Source: Pseudopyrenochaeta lycopersici (taxonomy: Eukaryota > Ascomycota > Dothideomycetes > Pleosporales > Pseudopyrenochaetaceae). From it: 64,000 nucleotides of DNA. The notes under the pieces are model-generated. The model had not been told where the DNA came from. It ran no database searches and saw only the letters and a program-made list of their open reading frames with translations. Positions 47,872 through 57,777 of the stretch are shown here, in pieces. The position numbers and the translations under genes were made by a program. How positions within the stretch are numbered: position 1 is the first letter of the stretch; each line of letters begins with the position of its first letter. The stretch covers positions 2,232,001 to 2,296,000 of the forward strand of contig NHZP01000002.1 of assembly GCA_003313425.1 (NCBI GenBank). Reading direction: 5' to 3'.

Positions 47872-48336
47872 CTAGGCAGCTGTGTTTGCCATCTTCAAGA
47901 TCACGTCCTTATCGCAGAACTCAACCACCTTCTTAACTTTGGATCCATCTTCGTTGAAGTACAAGAACCAAGCGAACTCGGAGGGATATGACTCTCCGCT
48001 GTTAGGGTGCACCTCTGCGATAGAAGTGAAAGCGGCTCGGCGGGCCTCAGTATCGATGACCAAGTTCGCCATGATGGCGTTCCCGAATTTCAACACTTTA
48101 ATATCCTTCGCAAATGCCTCCTGATACTTTGATGTGTCGAAAAAGAAGTCTGCTGGTAGGCCAAAGGCTTGGGGTACGGACGCGGGAAGTAGGTGTCGGG
48201 TGCAGTCCGCTGTAACGTTGCGATTGATGATAGAGGCGTCCTGTTGGGCTGCACCCTCTTCGTACGCTGACAAGAATGCTCGGGCTGTAGCTTCAATGCG
48301 CTCTTTAAGGTTCGTTGAGGAAGAATTTGAAGCCAT
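47872..48336 (-). CDS. SnoaL/NTF2-like fold protein
   Basis: Single exon of 154 aa from the ATG at 48336; the frame continues upstream but that extension is probably leader. The pattern is that of a cone-shaped NTF2-like domain: an N-terminal helix pair (LKERIEATARAFLSAYEEGA), a loop with TADCTRHLLPASVPQAFGLP, then strands (AIMANLVIDTEARRAAFTSI, EFAWFLYFNEDGSKVKKVVE). Fungal members of this fold are common small enzymes or ligand-binding proteins in secondary-metabolite clusters, but some act elsewhere. The catalytic residues of scytalone dehydratase are not evident, so no reaction is assigned. It is transcribed away from the bZIP gene to its right. Confidence 0.7.
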   Translation of the reverse strand: MASNSSSTNLKERIEATARAFLSAYEEGAAQQDASIINRNVTADCTRHLLPASVPQAFGLPADFFFDTSKYQEAFAKDIKVLKFGNAIMANLVIDTEARRAAFTSIAEVHPNSGESYPSEFAWFLYFNEDGSKVKKVVEFCDKDVILKMANTAA

Positions 48337-49025
48337 GATGATGCAAGTTGTCGGGTTCTTTGGAAAGTCAGATGGAGTTGAAGACAGTGGTGTAGCAGAA
48401 CAAGAGAGCAGTGATTGCACATCATTTTGTGCTTAATTACCACCTATTTAAGGTCGATGAGGAACGATATCATTACTATCTCACGTCAACCTCGTCTCCT
48501 TGCCTAACTTCGAGCCACAGTGCTTCCCGGCAATAGGAGTAAATCCATAAGTTAACGCCGTCCTTTGAATGATGCTCCGCACAGAAGATTAACCAATAGA
48601 ATCTCGTGTACCGCTATTCAACATTCCGTCACAGATCTATAACTCGTCGTGATGACATTTTTTTACCTTTTCAGATCCCGAGTTTTCGAGGTTTGATCGG
48701 TGCAAACAGTCAGCCCCACCACGCTAAAAGCTTGGCTTACTAACGCTAACATCCTTGGCAAGCCACATTGGTACTGGCTACCTGCAACCACATTCTATCC
48801 CAGGTCCGCTCCGCTCGATGTTAGTTTCCTCCTCCTCCTGCCTAGCCTACTGGGTGGGGTTCATGCATGGTACGTGCCCATGTCTAGCTCACGTTGATCG
48901 ACATTGTTCAGTGCACGACACATTTCGACTGCGAAGACCTGGCCCTGTTGAATTACTTTCTTCACTGCTCACCGCTACGTTTCGCCCACAGCGACACAGA
49001 AGTGCATGTCCAATGACTGGGGATA
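48337..49025. promoter_or_regulatory. Divergent intergenic region between the SnoaL-like and bZIP genes
   Basis: 690 bp between diverging start codons, probably containing both promoters. It holds one copy of a roughly 30-bp motif (48641-48676) that recurs near 51977-52010. No gene supported. Confidence 0.4.
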
Positions 49026-50154
49026 ATGGAAAACTCTGTCCCTCTGCTTTCTTCAGCCTTGAGTGAGGGCGAAGCCAACAGAGTCGGCGATTACCCCAAA
49101 CACGTTGACGTCGAGGCCGAGGCCGAGGCCACGGCCAACAAGCAGCGCAGGAAGGTGCAAAACCGGAAGAACCAAAGAGCACACCGTGAGCCTTTCCCCC
49201 AATGTCCTACCCCTGGCTAGTCTCATAAGCGTCGAAGGAATGCGGATTAGGGAGCAAGACCCGGTTGCTGTACAGACGTCGCGCCCGTTCCGTGTCAGGC
49301 GCTGGCGCCTCGACGAATTTGATGATTGTCCACCCCCGGGCGCCTCGTCAGAATCGAAAGGCACAGCCGCTGCGAACATTTCCACTCGACCGCCTCATAC
49401 TCGCGTCAGTACATCAATCTTCACACCCGAACGCGCCAAAGTCCTCCGAGGGCTACCACCCACCGCCGCAGTCCATGCCCAGACGTCCCTAACCCCCCCG
49501 GCCTTCATCTTCCCCCTCTCAACCGATCACCTCCTACATCTCGTCCAGTATAATGTCTTCCGTGCATTTGTCTCTAACAAGCGCACCCTCAATACTCTTC
49601 TTACCGGCAGGACCGATTACCCTCTGTCCCCAACTACGTGTCCCATCAGCGGTCCTTATCGTGACGACACATGCGTCTACCCCCTGAACCCTAATATCCC
49701 TCTCTCCCTCGTCCCAACCCGCCTCCAGCAAACCCGCTTGCACTCGCTCTGGATCAACCTCCTTCCCTTCCCCTGCGTCCGTGACAATCTTATAAGGCGT
49801 GAAGGACGCTTCGATCACTGGGAGTTGCTACAGGACCTTATCGGTGAGCTCATGAGTGCCACGCCGGCTCAAAAGCGAGGAGGCACGCCCGTCTCTTTCA
49901 CCGTCTCCGACCCCAAACCCAAGCGGACCCTGCCCCTCACAACCGGACGTGACGAGGACGAGGTCACTGCGGGGCGCAAGGGACTTATTGTTTGGGGCGA
50001 ACCGCACCACATGCAGAGCTGGGAGGCCACCCCCGCCTTTTTTACGAAGTGGTCGTGGGCTGTGGAGGGATGCGACGACTTGGTTGAATCTAGTAACCGC
50101 TGGAGGCAGATGCGAGGAGAGGAACCTATCTGCCTCTCTAGATCGAAAGGATAG
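49026..50154 (+). CDS. bZIP transcription factor with DUF3425 C-terminal domain; exon junction unresolved
   Basis: Fungal regulator family: a short bZIP basic region followed by a DUF3425 domain. The first part, from ATG 49026, ends with the basic region KQRRKVQNRKNQRAH at 49185, where GTGAGC looks like a donor. The second part is open from 49222 to the stop at 50154 in another frame: RPFRVRRWRLDEFDDC, the DUF3425 core LSTDHLLHLVQYNVFRAFVS, LWINLLPFPCVRDNLIRREG, GLIVWGEPHHMQSWEATPAF and the end FTKWSWAVEGCDDLVESSNR. None of the AG acceptors I checked (49220, 49229, 49250) restores the frame after 49185. The leucine zipper is not visible. The gene may be frameshifted, or use a splice I cannot see. 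Confidence 0.7.
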
Positions 50155-50616
50155 CGCTATGCCGAACAAGTCTCAAAGCAAGCAACAGATGGCCGGCTGG
50201 TGGGCAACAAAAACTTGTTCTACCTGTCGCTGAAAACACATTTTTGTCGGTCTGAAGAGCTGCGACTCGCCGCGGAGGTTGACATGGTCTCGTAGGCAAA
50301 TTTCTGGATGTTGAGGCGCATGATGCACACCTATTGCACAACCAACTTCAACTACCCTCGCTTCAGGATGAAAAGACGGACAATCAAGGTCTTTAGGGGC
50401 CTGAGGGTGGTGATATTAGAGCTTCATATTGCAAGGTTATGGACAGTAATGCAATGGATGCGAGAGATAGTCTAGTTAACGGACGTGAAGTGATCTCGCT
50501 ACATGTAAATCATTAGAGTACCACGCATTGTATGGCTCCCTGAATTCATATGTATGTATTCATCAGAGCCAATCACGAGTTTGACTATATACGTAGGGCC
50601 GCACCCGCTTAATTCC
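50155..50616. other. Intergenic region between convergent bZIP and SDR genes
   Basis: 462 bp separating two convergent stops; AT-rich, no open frame of note. Expected to contain both 3' UTRs. Confidence 0.45.
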
Positions 50617-51615
50617 TTACTCCTCGTCCGGCAATCCTACCAGCTTGAGCGAGTCCTTCCACAGCCTCTTTGCCATGTCTACATCATAGGCGTGCGGGGC
50701 ATACCCATCCGCAGCAAACTTGAGATCCCCTTCCACATACGGCTCCGCCACAGCGCAGTTGACGAGGTACTTGCCGCCCTGGTGTTCCCATGCCTTGCCG
50801 ACGGCCGCCCACACCGATGTTGCGGCACCCTGCTCAACGCTCTTCATGGTCGGGTACAAGAACTCCATCCCTTTGAAGGCATCTGGCGGCATGTGCTGCG
50901 TCAACCCGGTCTGGACAATGCCGGGTTGAATGCTCGTGGAGTGTAGGTGGCGCGTGCCATAGCGACGCTCGATCTCGTTGGCCATGTAGATGTTCGCCGT
51001 CTTGGATTGGCCATAGGCCACACTGGGGTCATAGCCACCCTTCTGGAAGTCGTAGTTGTCGGGCTCATTGATCCCGTGGACGTTGTGGGCCGAGGAAGCG
51101 AGACTGACGACGCGAGACGGGAGGTCGGGGGAGGCTGCGGCGAGGAGAGCGGGTTCTAAGAGCTTGTAGAATAGGAAGTGCGAGAGATGGTTTGTGCCGA
51201 ACTGGAGTTCGTGGCCATCGGCGGTTAGGCGGAGATCGGGGATGGCCATGATGCCGGCATTGTTCACGAGAAGGTGGATCTTGGACGTCTTGGCGAGAAT
51301 GGCGGCGGCGGCAGCCCGGACGGAAGAGAGGGCGGCCTGGTCCATCTCGATTATCTCCATGCGAGAAGGTTCGAAGATGCCTGCGAGGGCGGATCGGGCC
51401 TTGGCGACGTCTCGAGCTGTGAGGAAGAGGGTGGCGCCAGTGGCGGCCAGGGCGCGAGTGGTTTCGATGCCGATGCCAGAAGACGTGCCAGTGATGACAA
51501 TGACCTCGCCCTTGAGCTTGCCTTCCGCTCCCTCATCCTTGATGATTTGCAGAGCAGTCGGGCGCGCGTCACCAGGGCCGTTTGGCTTAGCATGGGCTTC
51601 AGCGTAGCGCGACAT
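50617..51615 (-). CDS. Short-chain dehydrogenase/reductase, retinol-dehydrogenase-like
   Basis: NAD(P)-dependent oxidoreductase of the classical/extended SDR type found in many fungal biosynthetic and catabolic pathways. Single exon of 332 aa. A Rossmann fold starts after a 35-residue N-terminal extension: VIVITGTSSGIGIETTRALA with the cofactor motif TGTSSGIG (42-49), NNAGIM (118-123), VVSLASSAHN with the catalytic Ser region (174-175), and the active-site pair YGQSK (Tyr201, Lys205). HSTSIQPGIVQTGLTQ is the usual P-G segment after the active site. The helix-rich C-terminus is typical of retinol-dehydrogenase/WWOX-like fungal SDRs. It lies between two DUF3425 bZIP genes. Substrate unknown. 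Confidence 0.92.
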   Translation of the reverse strand: MSRYAEAHAKPNGPGDARPTALQIIKDEGAEGKLKGEVIVITGTSSGIGIETTRALAATGATLFLTARDVAKARSALAGIFEPSRMEIIEMDQAALSSVRAAAAAILAKTSKIHLLVNNAGIMAIPDLRLTADGHELQFGTNHLSHFLFYKLLEPALLAAASPDLPSRVVSLASSAHNVHGINEPDNYDFQKGGYDPSVAYGQSKTANIYMANEIERRYGTRHLHSTSIQPGIVQTGLTQHMPPDAFKGMEFLYPTMKSVEQGAATSVWAAVGKAWEHQGGKYLVNCAVAEPYVEGDLKFAADGYAPHAYDVDMAKRLWKDSLKLVGLPDEE

Positions 51616-52132
51616 AATTGCGTTGGCGAGGGATTCTAATAGATGGGAAGAGGAACAAGACTTGCTCAGGTATCACGAGGAGGGCTGATGTGGTATCAAG
51701 GAGCTGGATTCTAGAAAATTGAGTTAAAGCAGGACGGGAAAATCGTTCACTTATATAGTCACCTTACTTAGGACGCCTCCACGGCGCCGTGGGTCTCATT
51801 GCAGGAGAGCAGAGACCATGACTTACAAATCACCGTACTCTTCAGACACCCTTTCCGGCGATAAGCTGGACTGAAAACTTACACCGCTCCCTTATAAATG
51901 CTTTATAGGTTAAGATCAATTCATATGATGTCATGTTCTGTCCTTTCCTCGCGCTTTATCATTCCCAACACCGGGCCATGACTCGCCGTGATGACTTTTT
52001 TTCCCTTTTTGGACTAGTCACACTCTCCACAAATACTAAGTTCCAGGGTCAGAGCTCCGGAATTTTCGTGATTATCAATGTTCTAGGGTTCGGGGTTAAA
52101 CATGCTTTCCTTATCGGATTATTCACACTCCA
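51616..52132. other. SDR promoter side, no supported gene
   Basis: About 500 bp upstream of the SDR start. It contains the second copy (51977-52010) of the roughly 30-bp motif also found at 48641-48676. No conserved frame. Confidence 0.4.
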
Positions 52133-52684
52133 ATGTATGACCTGTTCAGCATATCAAGAATATGTAAACAATTTGCATGGCAGCAAGTACGGGAATGTAT
52201 CCCAGGACAAGTATTTTTGGGCCCTCAAACACACATCCTTTACGTCGCCAACGCTATTCGTCTTATCCTAAACGAGCAGCATCATGAGCTTGAGGCTGGC
52301 GTCGCTCATAGTGTTGCGAAGGTGCTAAATCACGCTAACAATGAGGAGCTTGTATATCTGAGGCGAAAGATCTTCCATGAAACATTGAGGTTGATGAAGG
52401 AACAGCTCAGCTCAGCTTTCCCAGATGCATACAGTACCTCTAATGCACGGTTTGGAGCGTTTGCAGCTAAGTTTGGCCTGCCTCTGAAACATTTTACTGA
52501 CCACAAGATACGTGAACTCGCAGTTACAAAGGCAAGACGGCAGTTTTCTCCATTAGGTCATCAATATAGCGATCGACACTGGTGGCTCGAACTGCCCCAA
52601 GCCAAAGGAGAGGACTTTGGCGCCGACGAGGAGCTCCTTTGGCTGCTCGATCCGCTCAAGGCCAAGTCAAAGGGACGTCCTTGA
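52133..52684 (+). CDS. Uncharacterised protein or fragment
   Basis: 183 codons open without introns, with helical, evenly composed sequence (HSVAKVLNHANNEELVYLRR, FHETLRLMKEQLSSAFPDAY, ARFGAFAAKFGLPLKHF), which looks coding rather than random. The start is uncertain: the upstream frame is interrupted and the proposed first codon has no special context. A further charged stretch follows at about 52830-53032 in another frame (IMTTVIEALDEPVLLSIGAK, then LGGLEAENVELRSLF), so a longer, broken gene is possible. I recognise no family. Confidence 0.35.
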   Translation: MYDLFSISRICKQFAWQQVRECIPGQVFLGPQTHILYVANAIRLILNEQHHELEAGVAHSVAKVLNHANNEELVYLRRKIFHETLRLMKEQLSSAFPDAYSTSNARFGAFAAKFGLPLKHFTDHKIRELAVTKARRQFSPLGHQYSDRHWWLELPQAKGEDFGADEELLWLLDPLKAKSKGRP

Positions 52685-53686
52685 GGTGCTACGTCGAGAG
52701 TTCTATCGAAGTCAAAGTTTGGCAAACGTCTCTCTGTCGAACCTCGCGACCCACCTGCTTTTGAGCATGCGCTATCATTGTAGTAGACCCCCGAGCCATC
52801 ACAGCTGACGAATCAGCCTCAGCCCCAGCCCAAGCGCGTTCGTAAGAAAAAGATCATGACAACGGTGATAGAGGCATTGGACGAACCAGTTCTGCTTAGT
52901 ATAGGCGCAAAAGATCAGCTCCAAGCCATGTTTCCAGCTGAGTTAGGTGGCCTAGAGGCTGAGAATGTTGAGCTTCGTAGCCTATTTCATCAGGATAAGG
53001 CAACTGAGATGGCTTCTGTTGCTCTGACGTAGTTTTTGATTGCGTGTAACGCAGTCCTAATGAGGATTGGACATCCCCAAAGTGTTCTTGGTCATCTTTG
53101 ATGACGCTTATGGTTTTTCAATGCAGAAATAGCGTGCTAGGGCTCTCGTGAGGGTAACGGGAAGGCTTAAGATGTGGGAAGTGGGAGGGTTTGATCGTGA
53201 CATCCACACGGCAGTTTCCATAATAGACTTTCACTGCTCACCGACCACATATTCAGACATCTTTAAAGGAGTAGCTAAGTACTATAAATCAACGATCCTA
53301 AGGTTTTATAGGGTTACGATATGATGTAGTGATGTATTGTGGCTGCGCGGTGGTGCTGTTGGTTGGAGACAAATACCAAGCCGAATAACTATTTCGCCCA
53401 GAAGTATTCTGTACCTTTTTTTGCCTCATGATTCCTTTTTCGATGTTCACTGTGGGTCGGCAAAACGGCCCCAGCTCAATGATCCTTCACCGTCAATCAA
53501 CTCTCCCCGCACATGTTTACGCTTGCGGCCATAACGTTATGATTAATCCAAAAGGGGGAAAGCGCATGTAGTTAGTGCGTGGTCAAAGTTTAAATGCTAA
53601 CATTTCCACCATTTCATTTGATCATCATCATGCACTCACTTCAATTTCGCTTTCGCTCTCGCAGCCTTGACATAACGAGAAGCACA
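52685..53686. other. Intergenic region upstream of the second bZIP gene
   Basis: 1 kb. The first 350 bp may belong to the unknown frame described for 52133-52684. The rest has no conserved frame and should include the promoter of the bZIP gene. Confidence 0.35.
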
Positions 53687-54792
53687 ATGTCATCCCAACA
53701 ATCCTCCGTTCCGCATGGGCCGGACCGCCAGCGAATGCTCAATGTGCTCGCCCAGCGGAGATATCGTAATGAATCCACGAATTTCACTTTCTGTCTCGTA
53801 CTCACTCTGTTTAGGTCAGCGTAAGCGAGAGCGGTTGCAATTTCTGGAAACGAGACTTGACGCCAAAGTGGGCGGTACGAATTCAATGTATTCTTCCGGT
53901 GGGGAGATACAGCTTCAGCACCCAAAGCAATCTCCACTTCCGAGGCCAGAAAACTCTACCACGCCCAACGACCCTCTATATTATCTGTATTCAGATTTTA
54001 TGATTGGCGCTTCTAACTCGTCCGGTGTATGCCTTACGCCGTCTCAGTCGACGTTAACCACCTCAGAAAGTTCATCATCATATGTGAGGGATCATTTTGG
54101 AATCAACGCACTTCTACCGTATGGTATGCCCTAGCAATTCTAAAGTCATACCTCCTGTGCAGTTATGCTTACTGGATTGGTCTGTAGGCAGTACTTCTCA
54201 AAGCGTTTCGTCAACGTCTGATTCCCAAATATCTGCAGAACTTCAAGATATAGAAACTTCCCAGTTCACATTTCCATGCGAGCATGCAATTGATATTCCA
54301 ACTCTTAAAACTATGGAGGCCTCACTTCGGATTGCACACATGCTTGGTCTCGCGGATGAGTTTTTAGACCTCACTGTAAGCCGGGTCCTAGACGTATCGA
54401 AAATTCCAGGTTCGTTAGGAGACCTACCTGAAGACTTGCGCCCAACGGAAGCACAGCTCTTAGTACCACACTACCCAGTAATAGACGTCATTCCTTGGCC
54501 ATCAGTAAGGACAAGACTTATCTGTCTTTTCAGTCAGCCTGACCAGCTTAGACCGCCAATCGCGAGAGGCTCTATGGCTATTATGCGACTAATTCAAGGG
54601 TTTGATGACGAGTCAGAAGGACTTCGCCTTACATTAGATACAAATGAGCATGGATATGATGCAAAGAGCTGGGAAGTCGGCCAGGTCACCTTCAAAGATT
54701 GGTGGTGGATACTGGATCCTGAGATTGTCTCTAATTCAAACCGACTAAGGTACATAAGAGGGGCCCCCATATTAGAGCTCTCAATACCGTAA
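53687..54792 (+). CDS. bZIP transcription factor with DUF3425 C-terminal domain
   Basis: Exons 53687-53765, 53815-54123 and 54188-54792 give 330 aa; introns are 49 and 64 nt and all phases fit. The bZIP basic region LNVLAQRRYRQRKRERLQFL (19-38) is restored exactly across intron 1, followed by a short LETRL helix. The middle is Ser/Pro-rich. The DUF3425 part contains FTFPCEHAIDIPTLKTMEAS, VIDVIPWPSVRTRLICLFSQ, RGSMAIMRLIQGFDDESEGL, WEVGQVTFKDWWWILDPEIV and SNRLRYIRGAPILEL at the end. This is a nuclear, sequence-specific regulator by family. It is the second gene of the type within 5 kb and, unlike the one at 49026, has a clean gene structure. A local regulatory role for the SDR and GST is plausible but unproven. 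Confidence 0.88.
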
Positions 54793-55817
54793 CAAGAACA
54801 CCACCGCTGGTAAACATATAATAACCGGTGCTAATCCTTTTCATGGCGTTCTTGATTAAGATACAGTTCACTGGAAGAGGAGTTAAAAGGTTACATCCTA
54901 CGGCAAGGGAATGCAGAATGGCAGAAAACCTTTCATGAGATGTCCAACTTTAAATGGAGATTCAAAATGAGGCGGAGCAGGGACGTTGTCCCAAACATTA
55001 CATTCCACAGCGCGCACAGAAGATGGCGCTAATTTTTTTTTCCATATGCCGTTGTTATGAGCAGGTGCTTCCATGCTCTGTGCAGGCGTGTTCATCTCAC
55101 TCCCCGGCCCTTATTTGAGACTACTGTTAACGAATGTTCACATAAATATGGCCCTGAGTTGGCGCTCTTGAGACCTGATTTGAAGCGACTTTACTTTGCT
55201 CGATCTATTACCTTAAGTTCCAATGAGAGCTGAGACAATATTCTATATAGCTCAATATTTCACTCTCAGTCTCTTCCATGCCAAGTTGCCAAGTTGCAGG
55301 CGGATGTTTCAGAGCAAAATCTCGTTAGTCAGTTAAACGCGTAACCGGTATTCTCCGAGCAACACTAGTGAATCAAAGAACACAAACGATCCGCGAGCCC
55401 ATGTTAGTGGGTGAATAGGCGACTTGTCCTACCTCTGCTGTTAGTGTCTGCTGATGAATTGTTAATTCTGCTTACTGTGTACTTTAAGTTCGTTACGCTA
55501 CTCGACAGCGAACCATTGGTTAGCCATTCCATGGATGAGTCATTAAAGGTAGAGTGGTATGAGTCACAAAGTCCTAAGGATCCACTCCTGTCGCAGAATT
55601 GCTGGCTTTCATTCCTGAGCCATTGCCATGCGGAAAGGTCTCCTCTTTTACCCCGCTATTATACGTCAAGCCAGCCTACAAATAAAATCTGATTGCCCCC
55701 TCAACGCCACTAACATCAACCGACTATTTCATCTCTGCATGTTACAAAGAACCCACAGTTTTAGCTGTCCTGGGTTTGTTAAACTCTACTTCATCAAGCT
55801 TCCTCGAAAATATACCA
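54793..55817. other. Intergenic region between bZIP and GST genes
   Basis: 1 kb with no convincing frame (best 93 codons, unrecognisable). It should contain the GST promoter and 5' UTR. Confidence 0.4.
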
Positions 55818-56651
55818 ATGGCGTCGCTGGATTCAAAACTTCCAATCTCTGCCAAAGATATCCCTTATGAGCTAATCTACTGGCCTGGAATCCCCGGACG
55901 CGGTGAACACATTCGTCTCGCTCTCGAGGAGGCCGGCGCCCGATATATTGACCATGCACTGAATAAGAACTACGCAATGGCCTATATGGCACAGATCAAC
56001 AATGATATAGGTGATGAGCTGAACCCGCCTCCTTTTGCGTCACCGATCCTGAAGCAAGGCGACTTGCTCATTTATCAGACACCGAACATCCTACTATACT
56101 TAGGGCCGAGGCTAGGCTTAGCCCCCAGGTTCGAGGAGAACAGTAACGGAATCTATTATATCAACCAACTCGCTCTGACAGCACTGGATGGACTTAGTAA
56201 CGAGGCACATGATACACATCATCCTATTTCAATGTCATTATACTATGAGGATCAGAAGGAGGAGAGCAAACGCAAAACTGAGGATTATATCGCAAGAAGA
56301 CTACCAAAGTTCCTTGGCTACTTTGAAAGAGTGTTGAAGGGCGATGCTAGCGGTGAAGGGCCTTGGCTCTATGGTGGGCAGCTAACATATGCCGACTTAG
56401 TCCTTTACCAGGTGAGTTATATATGTGGTCCATGACTGATAGGCTAAGTTCTGTAGTGTCTCGATGGCGTCATGTTTGCTTTCCCAAAGGCTTTGGCACG
56501 CATGGAAAAGAGTGGCGAGTTCGATAGTGTCTTTAGGCTTTACAAAGCCGTCCAGGAACGACCTAGAATTAAGGAGTACCTGGCTAGCGACAGAAGACAG
56601 AACTACTCCATGGGAATCTATCGCCACTATCCAGAGCTTGATGAACAGTAG
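55818..56651 (+). CDS. Glutathione S-transferase (thioredoxin-fold N-domain, Tyr type)
   Basis: Conjugates glutathione to electrophiles or acts in secondary-metabolite steps; cytosolic. Exons 55818-56411 and 56457-56651 (45-nt intron) give 262 aa. N-terminal domain: PYELIYWPGIPGRGEHIRLA, with the likely catalytic Tyr21 and the R-G-x-x-I-R pattern of sigma/mu-like GSTs; the glutathione-binding segment PILKQGDLLIYQTPNILLYL follows. C-terminal helical domain: GPWLYGGQLTYADLVLYQ directly before the intron, then CLDGVMFAFPKALARMEKSG and FRLYKAVQERPRIKEYLAS. The start at 55818 (CCAATGGCG) is preferred over the frame extension to 55776. It follows the bZIP gene on the same strand. Confidence 0.92.
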
Positions 56652-57285
56652 ACTACAACTTCTCCAGATAAAAAATAAAAGTTCATCAAGTAACTTTGAA
56701 AGCCTAACGACAGTTTAGCAACGAATTCATGAAAGTTACCATGACTGGTGTTCATCTTTTGGTATATCATTGTACTCTGTGACCTAAGTGCTGCGGCTTG
56801 AATGACGGGGGGTTTTTTTTCGGTATCAGGGCGTCATTGTAGGTTCATCCTGCCATAGCTAAAGTCTTCTACGATGAATTGATGAATACAAACTAGCTAA
56901 GTGAATCATATAGCACAGTCTGTCCGCCTCGAAAATTTGTTCTTCGTTGTTTTTAGATCCTTCTTGTTCGTTGAACGCTATCCAGAAATATAAAAGCCTG
57001 CTTTAATCGTGGTCCAGGAGCATTGCAGTGGATGGCTATTGTACATTACCCACTAGCGATGATGGGCAAACTCAGCTCCCAAAGTCTTCATACTTGACGC
57101 AACGTTTAGTAGAAGGAGCACACCTCGACCGAATTCTATAGCGTACTACGGTCCCGACGGTAATTCCGAAGTATACACGCTCTTCCGACAGGGCGCAAGC
57201 CCAACTCTGCCCTGCGTTCTTTTTACAGCAAAAGCAACATCATGGCTCATCCCTTCTTCAGCAGCCCATAGGAACCGTTGCCATC
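56652..57285. other. Intergenic region between convergent GST and membrane-protein genes
   Basis: 634 bp without a supported gene. A minus-strand frame at 57146-57439 overlaps the end of the next gene in another frame and is taken as a shadow. Confidence 0.4.
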
Positions 57286-57777
57286 CTAATCCATCTTCCT
57301 CCCATCTTGATATCGTCCAAACCACTCCGGCTTCCGACCAAGTATAAAAATTCGCCATATCACGAAAGGCACGAACTGCCCCGCTGTAGCCAACAACGAC
57401 TTTCTCGGCATGCCACCCTCCATCATGAACGCTTGCCATAATACTAGCGGAACGAACAAAAGCTCAAACACTAAGATGACAAAATATAGTATCTGACGGG
57501 ATTCTATCGCATTCTTGGTGTTGGGTATAAAGAGTGCAACGGTGGCGCCTACGAGAATGTTCACAGCACCAAATTGCTGAGCAAATTGTATTGCTGTTGT
57601 CGTGACTTGAGCAACAGCAGCTCCCATTACGTGGACCAAGTAGTGGTGTGGAAAGAACATGTAGTAGGCACCCGCACCAACTGTGGTAAGGGATTCTAAG
57701 GCAAGAGCGATGCGGATAATGTTGCCAGGAGCAGAAGGATCAACTCCTCCGAGGGAGGATGCGGCAGGAGGTGACAT
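57286..57777 (-). CDS. Small membrane protein with about four transmembrane helices
   Basis: Single exon of 163 aa from the ATG at 57777; the frame continues to 57840 but only with a TTG codon. Hydrophobic segments: IIRIALALESLTTVGAGAYY, FGAVNILVGATVALFI, ILYFVILVFELLFVPLVLW and LLATAGQFVPFVIWRIFIL. The C-terminus is short and basic (LGRKPEWFGRYQDGRKMD). I recognise no named family. Similar small four-helix proteins occur in fungal metabolite clusters, some as cyclases and others of unknown role. It converges with the GST. Confidence 0.65.
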   Translation of the reverse strand: MSPPAASSLGGVDPSAPGNIIRIALALESLTTVGAGAYYMFFPHHYLVHVMGAAVAQVTTTAIQFAQQFGAVNILVGATVALFIPNTKNAIESRQILYFVILVFELLFVPLVLWQAFMMEGGMPRKSLLATAGQFVPFVIWRIFILGRKPEWFGRYQDGRKMD

